A program made the position numbers and the translations under genes. This document shows positions 9,082 to 17,153 of a stretch of DNA of 64,000 nucleotides, in pieces. Each line of letters opens with the position of its first letter. Position 1 is the first letter of the stretch. The stretch is from Streptomyces sp. NBC_00457. Its GTDB lineage: Bacteria > Actinomycetota > Actinomycetes > Streptomycetales > Streptomycetaceae. The stretch lies in assembly GCF_036014015.1 (NCBI RefSeq), contig NZ_CP107905.1, forward strand, positions 6,758,001-6,822,000, written 5' to 3'. The notes below the pieces were generated by a model that worked only from the letters and a program-made list of their open reading frames with translations, ran no database searches and was not told the origin of the DNA.

Positions 9082-10089
9082 CTAAGACCCGTGGCAGTCC
9101 CCGTACGTCTGACCTGAGCCGCACCAGCAGACTCCACCCTGCGGTGGCCACTCCACTGCGCGGCCCCGGGCTGCGAGGGTGGTTGCGTACTGGGGGAGGA
9201 GCGTTGGGTCTGCGGGGGAGGCGCCTTCCGATGCCGCGAAGGCCTCGTACGACGGGACTGTTCCCGTGACGATTCCCAGGTTCGGGGTGCCTGAGGAGGC
9301 GAGTTCTCGGAGGGAGGCCTCTATCGTCGCCAGGTGCTCCTCGTGGGAGGGGTACTCCGTGGCAAGGGTGGGGTAGGCGGCGGTCAGTTCTGTCAGTTCG
9401 GTCGCCGGCCAGTGGAGTACGGCCACCGGGAAGGGGCGGGACAGGGCCGCCCTGTAGGTGCCGAGTTCCGCCTGCAACCTTGAGATTTCCGCGCGCAGTT
9501 CTGCGGGGTTGTCCGAGCCGAGGGACCACAGGCGCTTGGGGTCGTGGAGTTCGTCCAGGGACACCGGGGAGGTGTGGACGGTGTCCGCGAGGGCGTCCCA
9601 CTCGTCGTGGCCGGCGCCCAGCATGCGGCGTACGCGGTGGCGGCCGAAGAGGAGGGGGTGGGTGGCGTACGGGGGCTCCGGTACGTCCGTGAGGAGGAGC
9701 CGTACGCCCTCTGTGAACGTCTCCTGCGCCTGCTCCAGCTCGTCGTGTGACTCCAGGGCCTCCGCGACGATGACCCAGGGGGCCGGGTCGCGGGGGGATG
9801 CCGTGCGGACTCCCTCGATGATGGCCCTGGCTTCGGCCTCGTGGCCGTATTCCCAGAGGTTCGATGCCTTGAGTGCTCGTACCAGGTGCGGGTTTTCCAG
9901 CCCGGCGGACGAGGACAGCAGGCGGTCGTAGAGCGTCGTCGCGGCGGGGCGGTCGCCGGACAGTTCCAGATGGGCCGCGGCCTGCAGGAGCAGGGCTTCG
10001 GCGTCCTCGGGGTACAGGCCGGCGGTCCGCTCGAGGCGGGCCGCTTCGGCGGCGTGGTCGACGTTTTCGGCAGGCGTGTCGGGGCGCAT
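9082..10089 (-). CDS. TPR-like protein with C-terminal SEC-C zinc motif
   Basis: 335 aa. The N-terminal part carries helical TPR-like repeats (LYPEDAEALLLQAAAHLE, NLWEYGHEAEARAIIEG). The C terminus ends in a SEC-C motif, CWCGSGQTYGDCHG, which binds zinc in SecA and many adaptor-like proteins. Cytosolic. The ATG at 10089 starts MRPDTPAEN; upstream in-frame starts have no homolog-like sequence. The TAG stop is partly supplied by the IS element inserted at 9082: without it the frame would continue six codons (YTFSLA) to a TGA. It appears functional since the SEC-C motif is intact. Confidence 0.85.
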   Translation of the reverse strand: MRPDTPAENVDHAAEAARLERTAGLYPEDAEALLLQAAAHLELSGDRPAATTLYDRLLSSSAGLENPHLVRALKASNLWEYGHEAEARAIIEGVRTASPRDPAPWVIVAEALESHDELEQAQETFTEGVRLLLTDVPEPPYATHPLLFGRHRVRRMLGAGHDEWDALADTVHTSPVSLDELHDPKRLWSLGSDNPAELRAEISRLQAELGTYRAALSRPFPVAVLHWPATELTELTAAYPTLATEYPSHEEHLATIEASLRELASSGTPNLGIVTGTVPSYEAFAASEGASPADPTLLPQYATTLAARGRAVEWPPQGGVCWCGSGQTYGDCHGS

Positions 10090-10340
10090 GGGGGACACCG
10101 TAGCGCCGGTGGGTGACGAAGGTGAGGTATGGGCAGGCCAGGGCCGGGCCCGGGGGTGCGGGCCCGGCACTGCGGGTGGTCAGTGACATCGGCTGCGGGT
10201 GCGCTCTGGCCGGGTGCTGGGAGTTGGGGGGTGGGGGTTGGGGGGTGGGGGCTTGGTGCTGGTGGCTGAGGGCTGGCGCCAGTGGCCTGTGGCCGGGTGG
10301 GCAGGTGCAGGCCTGGTTGTCACTGGCGTCGCGGCAGGGG

Positions 10341-11363
10341 TCAGCCGTGCTCCTCCCCGTGGCCCGACTTCGCGTGGTGCGGGTGTTCCGGCTTCGTGGG
10401 GTGGGAGGGCTTGGTGGGGTGCGTCGGGTGGGACGGCTTGGTCGGGTGTTCCGGGTACGCCGGCTTCGTGGGGTGCTCCGGGTACGCGGGCTTGGTCGGG
10501 TGTTCCGGGTGGGCCGGTTTGGCGGGGTGGGCCGGGTAGGCCGGCTTCGTGGGGTGTTCCGGCTTGGAGGGGTGGGCCGGGTAGGCGGGCTTGGAGGGGT
10601 GCTCCGGGTACGCGGGCTTCGTGGGGTGCTCCGGATGGGCCGGCTTGGTGGGGTGCTCTGGGTAAGCGGGCTTGGTCGGGTGTGCCGGGTAGGCCGGCTT
10701 CGCCGGGTGCTCCGGATGGGCGGGCTTTGCGGGGTAGGCGGGCTTGGTCGGGTGCTCTGGGTAAGCGGGCTTTGCCGGGTGAGCTGGGTATGCGGGCTTG
10801 GCCGGGTGCTCGGGGTAAGCGGGCTTTGCTGGGTGGTCGGGCTTGCTGGGGTGGGCCGGGTACGCCGGTTTCGCCGGGAGCTCCGGCTTGGTGGGCTTGG
10901 AGGGGTGGGCCGGGTAGGCAGGTTTTGCGGGGTGTTCCGGATGGGCCGGCTTCGCGGGGTGAGCCGGGTATGCGGGCTTCGTGGGGTGATCGGGCTTGGC
11001 CGGGTAGGCGGGCTTGGCGGGGTGGACCGGTTTCGCTGGGTGGACAGGCTTCGCCGGGTACGCGGGCTTGGCGGGGTGGTCGGGCTTCGTCGGGTATGCG
11101 GGCTTGGCCGGGTACGCGGGCTTGGCGGGATACGCGGGCTTAGTCGGGTGGTCGGGCTTCGCCGGATGGTCCGGCTTGGCCGGGTGGACAGGTTTGGCTG
11201 GGTGAACAGGCTTGGCTGGGTACGCGGGCTTCGCCGGATGCGGCGGGTGCGGCGTCCCGGTTTCGGCGTTGGCTGGTGCCGCGGTTGTCAGGGTGGCTGC
11301 GGCTAGTGCGGCGGCCGTGGCGGCTGAGGCCAGGACAGATCGCCAGCGTGGCGATGTCGTCAT
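10341..11363 (-). CDS. Secreted Pro/Lys/His-rich tandem-repeat protein
   Basis: 340 aa. The ATG at 11363 follows a GGAG by about 10 nt. Residues 1-33 form a Sec signal peptide ending near PANA-ET. Nearly all of the mature protein is built from short units of the type PAKPAYPAKPxHP and PEHPTKPAYP, repeated dozens of times, then a charged His-rich tail (HHAKSGHGEEHG). There is no LPxTG-type motif, lipobox or C-terminal membrane span, so it should be released or held by charge in the wall. Regular Pro every two or three residues predicts an extended polyproline-II rod. Function is unknown; a wall-spanning spacer or metal/polyanion-binding polymer are possibilities. Confidence 0.8.
   Translation of the reverse strand: MTTSPRWRSVLASAATAAALAAATLTTAAPANAETGTPHPPHPAKPAYPAKPVHPAKPVHPAKPDHPAKPDHPTKPAYPAKPAYPAKPAYPTKPDHPAKPAYPAKPVHPAKPVHPAKPAYPAKPDHPTKPAYPAHPAKPAHPEHPAKPAYPAHPSKPTKPELPAKPAYPAHPSKPDHPAKPAYPEHPAKPAYPAHPAKPAYPEHPTKPAYPAKPAHPEHPAKPAYPAHPTKPAYPEHPTKPAHPEHPTKPAYPEHPSKPAYPAHPSKPEHPTKPAYPAHPAKPAHPEHPTKPAYPEHPTKPAYPEHPTKPSHPTHPTKPSHPTKPEHPHHAKSGHGEEHG
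10385..11247 (-). repeat. Coding tandem repeats of the Pro/Lys/His protein
   Basis: The DNA repeats a 12-21 nt theme (on the plus strand gcgggcttggccgggtacgc and variants) throughout this stretch. The repeats are degenerate at the DNA level but strict at the protein level (P at fixed positions; A/E/T/K/H/Y substitutions). Such sequence is prone to slippage and to length differences between strains. Confidence 0.8.
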
Positions 11364-11708
11364 GTGATCCACTCTCCTCGACTTGGTTCAGGGCCTTGTG
11401 ACGGCTGGTCAGCACCAAGGGCTGGATAGTGGAATTCATAGGAAAACGGGTTATATGACTAACGCGGTGGCAGGTATAAGCCACCGGACGGTGTACCTCG
11501 CGCCGCCAGTTGGCCCGAGTCGTGTGGGGCGCCACGCGGTGGCAGGGGGGCGGCGATCAGCCTTCAGTGATCAGCGGGAGCGGAGCACGCTCGCCGGCTC
11601 TGCAGCCGCTTGACCTTCCATTGCCGGGCGCGGTCCTCCCGCACCGCCGACAACACGCCGGTGACCTGGGACAAGCCGCACCCCACCGCCACCCCCACCC
11701 CCGCGTCG
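11364..11708. other. 345 bp upstream of repeat-protein gene
   Basis: No gene supported. Bases about 11430-11470 are unusually AT-rich (ttcataggaaaacgggttat and neighbours) and lie 70-110 bp upstream of the repeat-protein start, the likely promoter. The remainder also receives the 3' end of the GH30 gene, which runs in the same direction; no strong terminator hairpin was found by eye. Confidence 0.4.
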
Positions 11709-13181
11709 CTACAAGGTCACCCCATCCACCTGCAACGTCTGCACCGCACCCCCCGCGAACGGCACGCTCACCGATTTGCCGTTCAGTCGGGTGTCCGAGT
11801 AGGCGCGGTAGCGGTCGCTGCCCGCGGTGGCTGTGTTCCAGCGGGGGACCAGGCCGCCGGAGCCGCCCGTGACCGTGGAGAAGCGGGAGAGGTCGAAGGT
11901 GAGGGTCTGGGCGGCCGATGACGTGTTCACGGCCACGATCACGAGGCGGCGGGCGGACGCGTCGTATGCCGCTGCCGCGTAGCTCACGCCGGTGTCGATG
12001 ATCGTCATGCCGGGGCGGATGTGGCGGCTGAACTGGGCCATGACGTAGTACTTCGTCTGGATGGTGGTCGGCTGGAGGGTGTTCGCGTCGTACGCGATCA
12101 TGGCCCAGCCGGTGCTCGGGTCCATGACCTGCCAGTAGCACCAGGCTGTGGGGTGCAGCCAGCGGAAGTCGTAGCAGAGGTTCGAGGCCATGGTCAGGCC
12201 GGTTCCGTCGCCGTCGCCCGTTTCCGAGTTCCAGAGCTTCTTGCGGGACGTCGTCACCACGTCCGTGTAGAGGAGGTCCCTGCGGCCGCCCGAGCCCTGG
12301 TAGCCGTGGACGTTGACCTGGCTCACCAAGGCCCTGGTCGAGGAGTTGAAGGAGGACCAGGTCGAGCGGGCCGTGTCGATGTTGGTCTCGTCGGAGGCGG
12401 AGATCCTGATGCCCGTCAGGCCGCGTGCGTCGAGTTCGCTGCGCATGTGCGGGAGTACGGCCGCCTGGACCGCCGGGTCCATGTGGCAGCCCTCCTGGGT
12501 GCCGGTGTCCGTCCACCAGGTGGAGGCGGGCTCGTTGAAGGGGTCGACCGTCGCGAAGTTCACGCCCCAGTTGTTGCGGGCGTACAGGGCTGTGGCCGCC
12601 AGGTGCGAGGCGTGCTGGCGGTAGTTCCAGGTCTGGAGGTTGTTGGCGCCGCCCGCCGCTCCCGACGGGTTGTGGTTCTTGCACATCCACCACATGGGGG
12701 AGTTGGCGAACAGCTCGCTCACCGCGCCCCGTTGTGTCGCCTTCACCAGCATCGCGCGCTGGTTGGCGTCCGCCGTCCAGTCCCAGGCGGAGGACGTGGG
12801 GTTCTCGTTGTTCCAGTCCTGCCAGAAGCCCTCGATCTGCTTGAAGGCGGGGATGTTGGGTGACTTCACCATCGACTCGCCGCCGACGCTGTTCCAGCTG
12901 CACGCGCCGAGGTTGTAGCGGGCGATGTTGAGCCCCAGGCCGGGGAGTGAAGTGCCGTTGTAGGTCACCGACTTGGTGGTGAAGAAGAGGTCGGCGAAGT
13001 CGTCGCGGGCGCCGAAGACGTTGGCCCACCAGGCGAGCGAGGTGCCCCAGCCTTCCCAAGTGCCGTAGCTGGTACCGGGGTTGACGGCGATGGTGGCGTC
13101 CGCGTGGGCGGTGCCGGTCGCCAGGGCGCTGCCGACGAGTGCGCCGCCTGTCGCCGCCAGCAGAGTTCTGCGTCGGATCAT
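11709..13181 (-). CDS. Secreted GH30 endo-beta-1,6-galactanase-like glycosidase
   Basis: 490 aa. The ATG at 13181 has GGAG 5 nt upstream. The N terminus MIRRRTLLAATGGALVGS is a Tat-like signal (RR followed by a hydrophobic core) ending near AHA-DA. The catalytic domain is a TIM barrel of family GH30: FGGW-equivalent TWEGWGTSLAWWANVFG near the mature N terminus, acid/base Glu in VDPFNEPAS and nucleophile Glu in LWNSETGDG. A C-terminal beta domain closes the protein, as is usual for GH30. Similarity is strongest to GH30 subfamily 5 endo-beta-1,6-galactanases, which cut plant arabinogalactan side chains. Substrate is inference. A palindrome about 100 bp upstream may be its operator. Confidence 0.88.
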   Translation of the reverse strand: MIRRRTLLAATGGALVGSALATGTAHADATIAVNPGTSYGTWEGWGTSLAWWANVFGARDDFADLFFTTKSVTYNGTSLPGLGLNIARYNLGACSWNSVGGESMVKSPNIPAFKQIEGFWQDWNNENPTSSAWDWTADANQRAMLVKATQRGAVSELFANSPMWWMCKNHNPSGAAGGANNLQTWNYRQHASHLAATALYARNNWGVNFATVDPFNEPASTWWTDTGTQEGCHMDPAVQAAVLPHMRSELDARGLTGIRISASDETNIDTARSTWSSFNSSTRALVSQVNVHGYQGSGGRRDLLYTDVVTTSRKKLWNSETGDGDGTGLTMASNLCYDFRWLHPTAWCYWQVMDPSTGWAMIAYDANTLQPTTIQTKYYVMAQFSRHIRPGMTIIDTGVSYAAAAYDASARRLVIVAVNTSSAAQTLTFDLSRFSTVTGGSGGLVPRWNTATAGSDRYRAYSDTRLNGKSVSVPFAGGAVQTLQVDGVTL

Positions 13182-13279
13182 GACTTCTCCGCTTCGCTCA
13201 ACGGCCGGTCGTCGTCGAACCGGCGTCGTGGCTTGTCCCGTGCATGCCGACAGGAAGCATCGGGTGTGGCGTGTGGGGT

Positions 13280-13296
13280 TGTCGATAGTTTCGACA
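13280..13296. promoter_or_regulatory. Palindrome upstream of GH30 gene, candidate LacI-type operator
   Basis: TGTCGA-TAGTT-TCGACA, perfect 6 bp arms, lies between the divergent GH30 and sortase genes, 100 bp from the GH30 start. Glycoside hydrolase genes in Streptomyces are often repressed by LacI regulators at CGAAA/TTTCG-type palindromes. No such regulator gene is adjacent. Confidence 0.45.
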
Positions 13297-13408
13297 GCCC
13301 TTTCTCGAACCCGTGGAGAAAGTGTTCGGGGTACCGGACGCGCATACGTCTGGAGACCTCGCGCCCCGGCCCTTATCGTGCGGGCGGCCCCGGCGAAGGA
13401 GGTCACGG

Positions 13409-14191
13409 ATGATGCGGGTTCTCGTCGTGCAGCACAGCAGCCGGCGGCGGCGTGTGCTGCTGCGGCGCGGAGTGTGGGCGGGCGGCGAGGTCCTCGTCAC
13501 CGTGGGCGTCGTACTCCTGCTGCTCGTCGTTCATCAACTGTGGTGGACCAACCGGCAGGCCAAGGTCGGCGCCGAGCGGAAGGTGGAGGCGCTGGAGCGG
13601 GAGTGGGGGGTGCCGGAGGGCGGTGGCGCTCCGGACGATTCCGGTACATCCGGTACGTCGTCAGCCGCGCCCGACGAGACCGACGTGCCCCCGCGGCAGC
13701 CCGCAGCGCGACGTGCCACGTCCGCCGGCCCCGACTGGTCCCAGGCCTACGCCATCCTCACCATCCCCCGCCTCCACCTCCGCGTCCCCGTCGCCGAGGG
13801 CACCAGCAAGCAGAACGTCCTCAACAAGGGGTACGTCGGCCACTACTCCGGCACCCAACAGCCGGGCCGGGCCGGGAACTTCGCGCTCGCCGGGCACCGC
13901 AATACCCACGGCGAGCCCTTCCGGTACGTCAATCGGCTCGACCGGGGGGACGAGGTTCAGGTGGAGACGGAGGACGCGGTCTATACGTATGCCGTCGACC
14001 GGATCCTTGCGCAGACCTCCGCGCGGGACACCGGTGTCATCCGCGCCGTGCCGAGCAGTACGGTTCGGCACGGCTACGGGTACTCCGAGCCCGGGTACTA
14101 CCTCACCCTCACTACCTGCACTCCCGAGTACACGTCCAAGTACCGGCTGGTGGTGTGGGGGAAGCTGCTGTCGATGCGGCCACGCCACTGA
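13409..14191 (+). CDS. Class E sortase
   Basis: 260 aa. The ATG at 13409 has AAGGAGG 6 nt upstream. One N-terminal membrane span (about residues 20-42) is followed by a Ser/Thr/Pro-rich linker, then the sortase fold. Catalytic residues are visible: His in LAGHRNTHG, Cys in LTTCTPEYTSKYR with the Arg five residues after it. The extra Tyr/His-rich substrate pocket and actinobacterial setting fit class E, which anchors proteins with LAxTG to the cell wall, for example chaplins. A plausible substrate with LARTG is encoded at 25346-26077. Confidence 0.92.
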   Translation: MMRVLVVQHSSRRRRVLLRRGVWAGGEVLVTVGVVLLLLVVHQLWWTNRQAKVGAERKVEALEREWGVPEGGGAPDDSGTSGTSSAAPDETDVPPRQPAARRATSAGPDWSQAYAILTIPRLHLRVPVAEGTSKQNVLNKGYVGHYSGTQQPGRAGNFALAGHRNTHGEPFRYVNRLDRGDEVQVETEDAVYTYAVDRILAQTSARDTGVIRAVPSSTVRHGYGYSEPGYYLTLTTCTPEYTSKYRLVVWGKLLSMRPRH

Positions 14192-14296
14192 GGTTTTCGG
14201 TCGCCAAGGTTGCCAAGTGCAGGTCCGGGTGGGGCTGTCACAAACGGGGGCGCTGATCTGTCTTCCGTGTGGACAGCCCCTGTTTGGAGGACATGC

Positions 14297-14710
14297 ATGA
14301 GCGCTGAGCACGCACACCTGCCCCCGGGCGTCGAGGTGATCACCACCCTGTCGGAGGCGGCGGCCCTGATTCCGGCCGGTGCCGAGGCCAGGACCATCCG
14401 GGTCACCCTGTCGCCCGGCGACCCTGGCGCACCGCCGCACCGGCACCCCGGGCCGCTCTTCGGCTACGTGACCCAGGGCGAGATCCTCTTCGAGCTGGAG
14501 GGACAGCCGCCCCGGGTGCTCAAGGCCGGTGACGCGCTGTTCGAGCCCGGGGGCGACGTGATCCACTACCAGGGCGCCAACAACCTCTCGGACGCACAGT
14601 CGCAGCTGGTGGTGACCATGTTCGCGCCCCCCGGCACCCCGATTCTGACCTTGGTCGGCGCGGAGGAACTGGCCGAGCGACGACATCTGCGGGTTGCCCA
14701 GCCGTCATGA
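14297..14710 (+). CDS. Small single-domain cupin protein
   Basis: 137 aa. The ATG at 14297 follows GGAGG at 14286-14290. The first cupin motif reads GDPGAPPHRHPGPLFGYVTQGE (metal-ligand His-x-His and later Glu), and the second reads FEPGGDVIHYQGAN. This is a conserved beta-barrel that binds a divalent metal. Many such proteins are sensors, isomerases or dioxygenases; the specific reaction cannot be read. It is convergent with the hydrolase gene, 30 bp away. Confidence 0.85.
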   Translation: MSAEHAHLPPGVEVITTLSEAAALIPAGAEARTIRVTLSPGDPGAPPHRHPGPLFGYVTQGEILFELEGQPPRVLKAGDALFEPGGDVIHYQGANNLSDAQSQLVVTMFAPPGTPILTLVGAEELAERRHLRVAQPS

Positions 14711-14740
14711 CCACCGGAGGTTCGAGGAAGCTCTGCGCGA

Positions 14741-15595
14741 TCACCGTGGCTCCGCGTGGTCCTGGAGATAGGGGAGCAGCGCCGCTGTGAGTTCCGCGGG
14801 GGCGTCTTCCTGTACCAGGTGGCCCGCGCCAGCGATGGGCTCTAGACGTGCGTCCGGGATGAGGGCGGTGAGTTCCTGGCCCCTTGCCGGGGGGATCCAG
14901 GTGTCGTCCTGGCCCCAGCAGATCAGGGTGGGGATGTCGATCTCGGCGTAGCGGGCCTGGACCTCGTCGGTGTGGAGCTGGTCGGCCTGGGCGATCTGGC
15001 GGTAGAAGGCGGCCTGGCCGGGGTCGCCGAGCCAGGGGTGGACGAGGCGGTCGAGGGTGGCCGGGTGGAGGCCGGGGCTGCTGGCCGAGTTGACGTACTC
15101 GCGTACCAGGGCTCGGTGCAGCGCGGGCGGCAACTGTTCGAAGACCTCGGCGTGTTCGCCCAGCAGTCGAAAGGACGGGGAACCCCAAGGTGCCAGCGCG
15201 ACCGGGTCGACCAGGGCGAGCGCACGGTAGCGGGCGCCGTGCAGCAGGTGGGCCCGCAGGGAGACGGCGCCGCCGAAGTCATGGGCTACCACCAGGGGTT
15301 CCGTCGTAGGCTCCGTCAGGCCCCAGTGCGCCAGGAGTTCGGTGAAGACCCGGCCCTGGGCGGCCAGGGAGACGTCCTGGCCGGTGAACATCTCCGATTG
15401 CCCGTAACCGGGCATGTCCCATACGAACACCTGGTGCCGGCGGGCGAGTACGCGGGCGACGGCACGCCAGACGTAGGAGGAGAAGGGGGTGCCGTGGAGG
15501 AGGACGACCGGGTCCTGGCCGGGTGGTCCGAGGCTGTCCCAGCGGACCTCCCCGGAGCTGCTGCGGAAGGTCTGGGGCAACTGCCATTCAGTCAA
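14741..15595 (-). CDS. Alpha/beta hydrolase with Asp nucleophile (dehalogenase/epoxide hydrolase type)
   Basis: 284 aa. A TTG start at 15595 is chosen: AGAGGA lies about 10 nt upstream and it begins just before the conserved fold; more distal starts overlap the MFS gene. HGTPFSSYVWR gives the oxyanion-hole loop. The nucleophile elbow is VVAHDFGG, with Asp where esterases have Ser, as in haloalkane dehalogenases and epoxide hydrolases. The acid is in GQDDTWIP and the His in GAGHLVQEDAP. Reaction therefore probably proceeds through an alkyl-enzyme ester; substrate is unknown. Follows the MFS exporter gene by 91 bp on the same strand and may be co-transcribed. Confidence 0.85.
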   Translation of the reverse strand: MTEWQLPQTFRSSSGEVRWDSLGPPGQDPVVLLHGTPFSSYVWRAVARVLARRHQVFVWDMPGYGQSEMFTGQDVSLAAQGRVFTELLAHWGLTEPTTEPLVVAHDFGGAVSLRAHLLHGARYRALALVDPVALAPWGSPSFRLLGEHAEVFEQLPPALHRALVREYVNSASSPGLHPATLDRLVHPWLGDPGQAAFYRQIAQADQLHTDEVQARYAEIDIPTLICWGQDDTWIPPARGQELTALIPDARLEPIAGAGHLVQEDAPAELTAALLPYLQDHAEPR

Positions 15596-15686
15596 CGGGG
15601 CTCGTCCTCTCGGTAGGCGTGGATCCAGACATCCGTTCCCCTGGACCGACGCCCTACGCACGTCCGCACCTTCCCAACCGCCTCCC

Positions 15687-17084
15687 TCACGTCCTCTCCC
15701 GAAGCACCCCCACCCCCACCGCCGCGACCACCGCGAGCCCCGCCGACACGACCATCGCGACATCCGCGCCGCGCGCCAGGCTTCCCGACGACGTCGCCAG
15801 CGCGATGGTCAGCGCGACGCCCGCGCACGAGCCGATATAGCGGAACGTCTGCTGCGCCCCCGACCCCATCGCCGCCCGCTCGGCCGGTACGGACTCCACC
15901 GAGAGCAGCGGCAGCGCGGCGTTGAGCAGACCGCTGCCGACGCCCGCGATCACCAGGCCGGGCAACAGCCGTGCCCACGAGCCGGAGTCCAGCGCGCCCA
16001 GCATCGCCATGGCGCCGCCCGCGTGGAGCAGGAAACCGAGGGCCAGTTGGAGGCGCGGCGGTACACGGCCCGCCAGTCGCTTCGCCTGGAGGGCCACTCC
16101 GAACGACAGCCCGGACCACAGCAGGAACAGCCACGCCGTGTCCATCGCGGACAGGCCCAGCGTCTGCTGGAGCAGCGCCGGCAGGAAGCTGAACAGACCG
16201 ATCACCGCGAGCCCGGTGAACAGGCCGCCGACGGAGGAGCCGAGGAAGCGGGGGCGGCGCAGCAGGCCCAGGTCGATCATCGGCGTCCCCGCGCGCCGCT
16301 CCACCAGCACGAAGATCCCCACCAGTACGGCGGACGCGGCCAGCAGCAACCCCACGGGCGCCCGCAGCCAGCCGTCCCGCCCCAGCGTCAGCGCCGCCAC
16401 CAGCGCGACCAGTGCCAGCCCGAAGGTCACCGCCCCGCCGAAGTCGGGCCGTCCGCCTCTCGGGGCACGGGACTCCGCCAGCGTACGGATGCCTACCGCG
16501 GCCACGATCACAGCCGCGACGCCCAACACCCCGTATGCCATCCGCCAGTTGGGCATCGCCCCGACCACCAGCGGTCCCAGCGCGATGCCGCCGCTCACGA
16601 ACGCGCCCCACACGCCGGTCGCGTGCAGCCTGCCGCGTGGGGTCGGGAAGGCGTGCACGAGCAGGCCCAGGCTGCTGGCGAGGAGGGCGGCGCTGGCCCC
16701 GCCCTGGGCGATGCGGGCCAGCGTGAACAGCACGGTCGTACTCGTCAGAGCGCCCAGCGCCGTGGTGATGCCCAGGGCGAGCGTGCCCACGAGGAAGATC
16801 CGGCGGCGGCCGTAGTCGTCGGCGAGGCTGCCGGCGACCAGCAGCAGGGCGGCGAGGCCGAGCGGGGTGCCGTTCAGCAGCCAGGCCTGGGCGGAGAGCG
16901 GGGTGTGCAGGGCGGCGGCGGTCTCGGGGAGCGTGACCATCGGCGCGGTGTACGTCATCAGGGCCACGGCGGTGGCGGCGCTGGTTACGGCGAGGGTGGC
17001 CGTGGGGCGGGGCGCGGACTCGGGACGGGGAGCGGCCGGGGCGGCGGGCCGGATCGTCGGAGTTCGTTCACTGAACCTGGGCAT
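15687..17084 (-). CDS. MFS drug exporter, 14 TM (DHA2-like)
   Basis: 465 aa. Fourteen hydrophobic segments can be counted, from TLAVTSAATAVALM to AMVVSAGLAVVAAVGV, with the loop 2-3 motif GSLADDYGRRR typical of MFS antiporters. Length and topology fit the DHA2 group, which exports drugs or metabolites with proton exchange. It is divergent from an HxlR regulator, and two copies of a GTTCA/TGAAC palindrome lie in and just upstream of its 5' end, so repression by that regulator is likely. Confidence 0.92.
   Translation of the reverse strand: MPRFSERTPTIRPAAPAAPRPESAPRPTATLAVTSAATAVALMTYTAPMVTLPETAAALHTPLSAQAWLLNGTPLGLAALLLVAGSLADDYGRRRIFLVGTLALGITTALGALTSTTVLFTLARIAQGGASAALLASSLGLLVHAFPTPRGRLHATGVWGAFVSGGIALGPLVVGAMPNWRMAYGVLGVAAVIVAAVGIRTLAESRAPRGGRPDFGGAVTFGLALVALVAALTLGRDGWLRAPVGLLLAASAVLVGIFVLVERRAGTPMIDLGLLRRPRFLGSSVGGLFTGLAVIGLFSFLPALLQQTLGLSAMDTAWLFLLWSGLSFGVALQAKRLAGRVPPRLQLALGFLLHAGGAMAMLGALDSGSWARLLPGLVIAGVGSGLLNAALPLLSVESVPAERAAMGSGAQQTFRYIGSCAGVALTIALATSSGSLARGADVAMVVSAGLAVVAAVGVGVLRERT
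17066..17076. promoter_or_regulatory. Second HxlR-type operator half-palindrome inside MFS 5' end
   Basis: GTTCA-C-TGAAC, same arms as the intergenic palindrome but with a 1 bp spacer, located just inside the MFS coding start. It could be a secondary binding site that blocks elongation. Confidence 0.45.
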
Positions 17085-17105
17085 GCTCCGGACCGTAGCA
17101 TTAAA

Positions 17106-17122
17106 GGTTCAGTCAATGAACC
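17106..17122. promoter_or_regulatory. HxlR operator between divergent MFS and regulator genes
   Basis: GGTTCA-N5-TGAACC, perfect 6 bp arms, in the 69 bp between the divergent starts at 17084 and 17154. HxlR proteins bind such short palindromes as dimers. The position would control both genes. Confidence 0.65.
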
Positions 17123-17153
17123 AACAGCCGGAAAACTGGTTACAGTGGACGCC

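Larger units (their letters stand above)
7417..9082 (+). mobile_element. Complete IS5-family insertion sequence (1666 bp)
   Basis: The ends are imperfect inverted repeats: GAAGCTGTTGTCTTTTC at 7417 and, read from the right end, GAAGCTGTCGTCCTTCC (14 of 17 match). Both ends are flanked by the direct repeat TAA (7414-7416 and 9083-9085), a 3 bp TNA target duplication as in the IS1031-like subgroup. The element carries a DDE transposase on the plus strand and a convergent accessory gene on the minus strand that overlaps the transposase 3' end. A hairpin (CAGGGCCTCTTG at about 7503, repeated inverted at about 7548) lies upstream of the transposase. Confidence 0.88.

Noticed and set aside
10385..11247. 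CRISPR-like repetitive array
   Set aside because: No constant repeats with unique spacers; the repeats are codon-level units within one open frame.
10113..11306. 397 aa plus-strand frame rich in Gly/Val/Arg
   Set aside because: It is the complement of the repeat-protein gene, which has a signal peptide, ribosome site and sensible repeats; high GC keeps the opposite frame open.
11557..13059. 500 aa minus-strand frame over the GH30 gene
   Set aside because: Wrong frame; the GH30 frame has signal peptide and catalytic residues.
15489..17153. Long plus-strand frame fused in front of the HxlR gene
   Set aside because: It is antisense to the MFS gene; the HxlR family start is at 17154 and the operator lies just before it.
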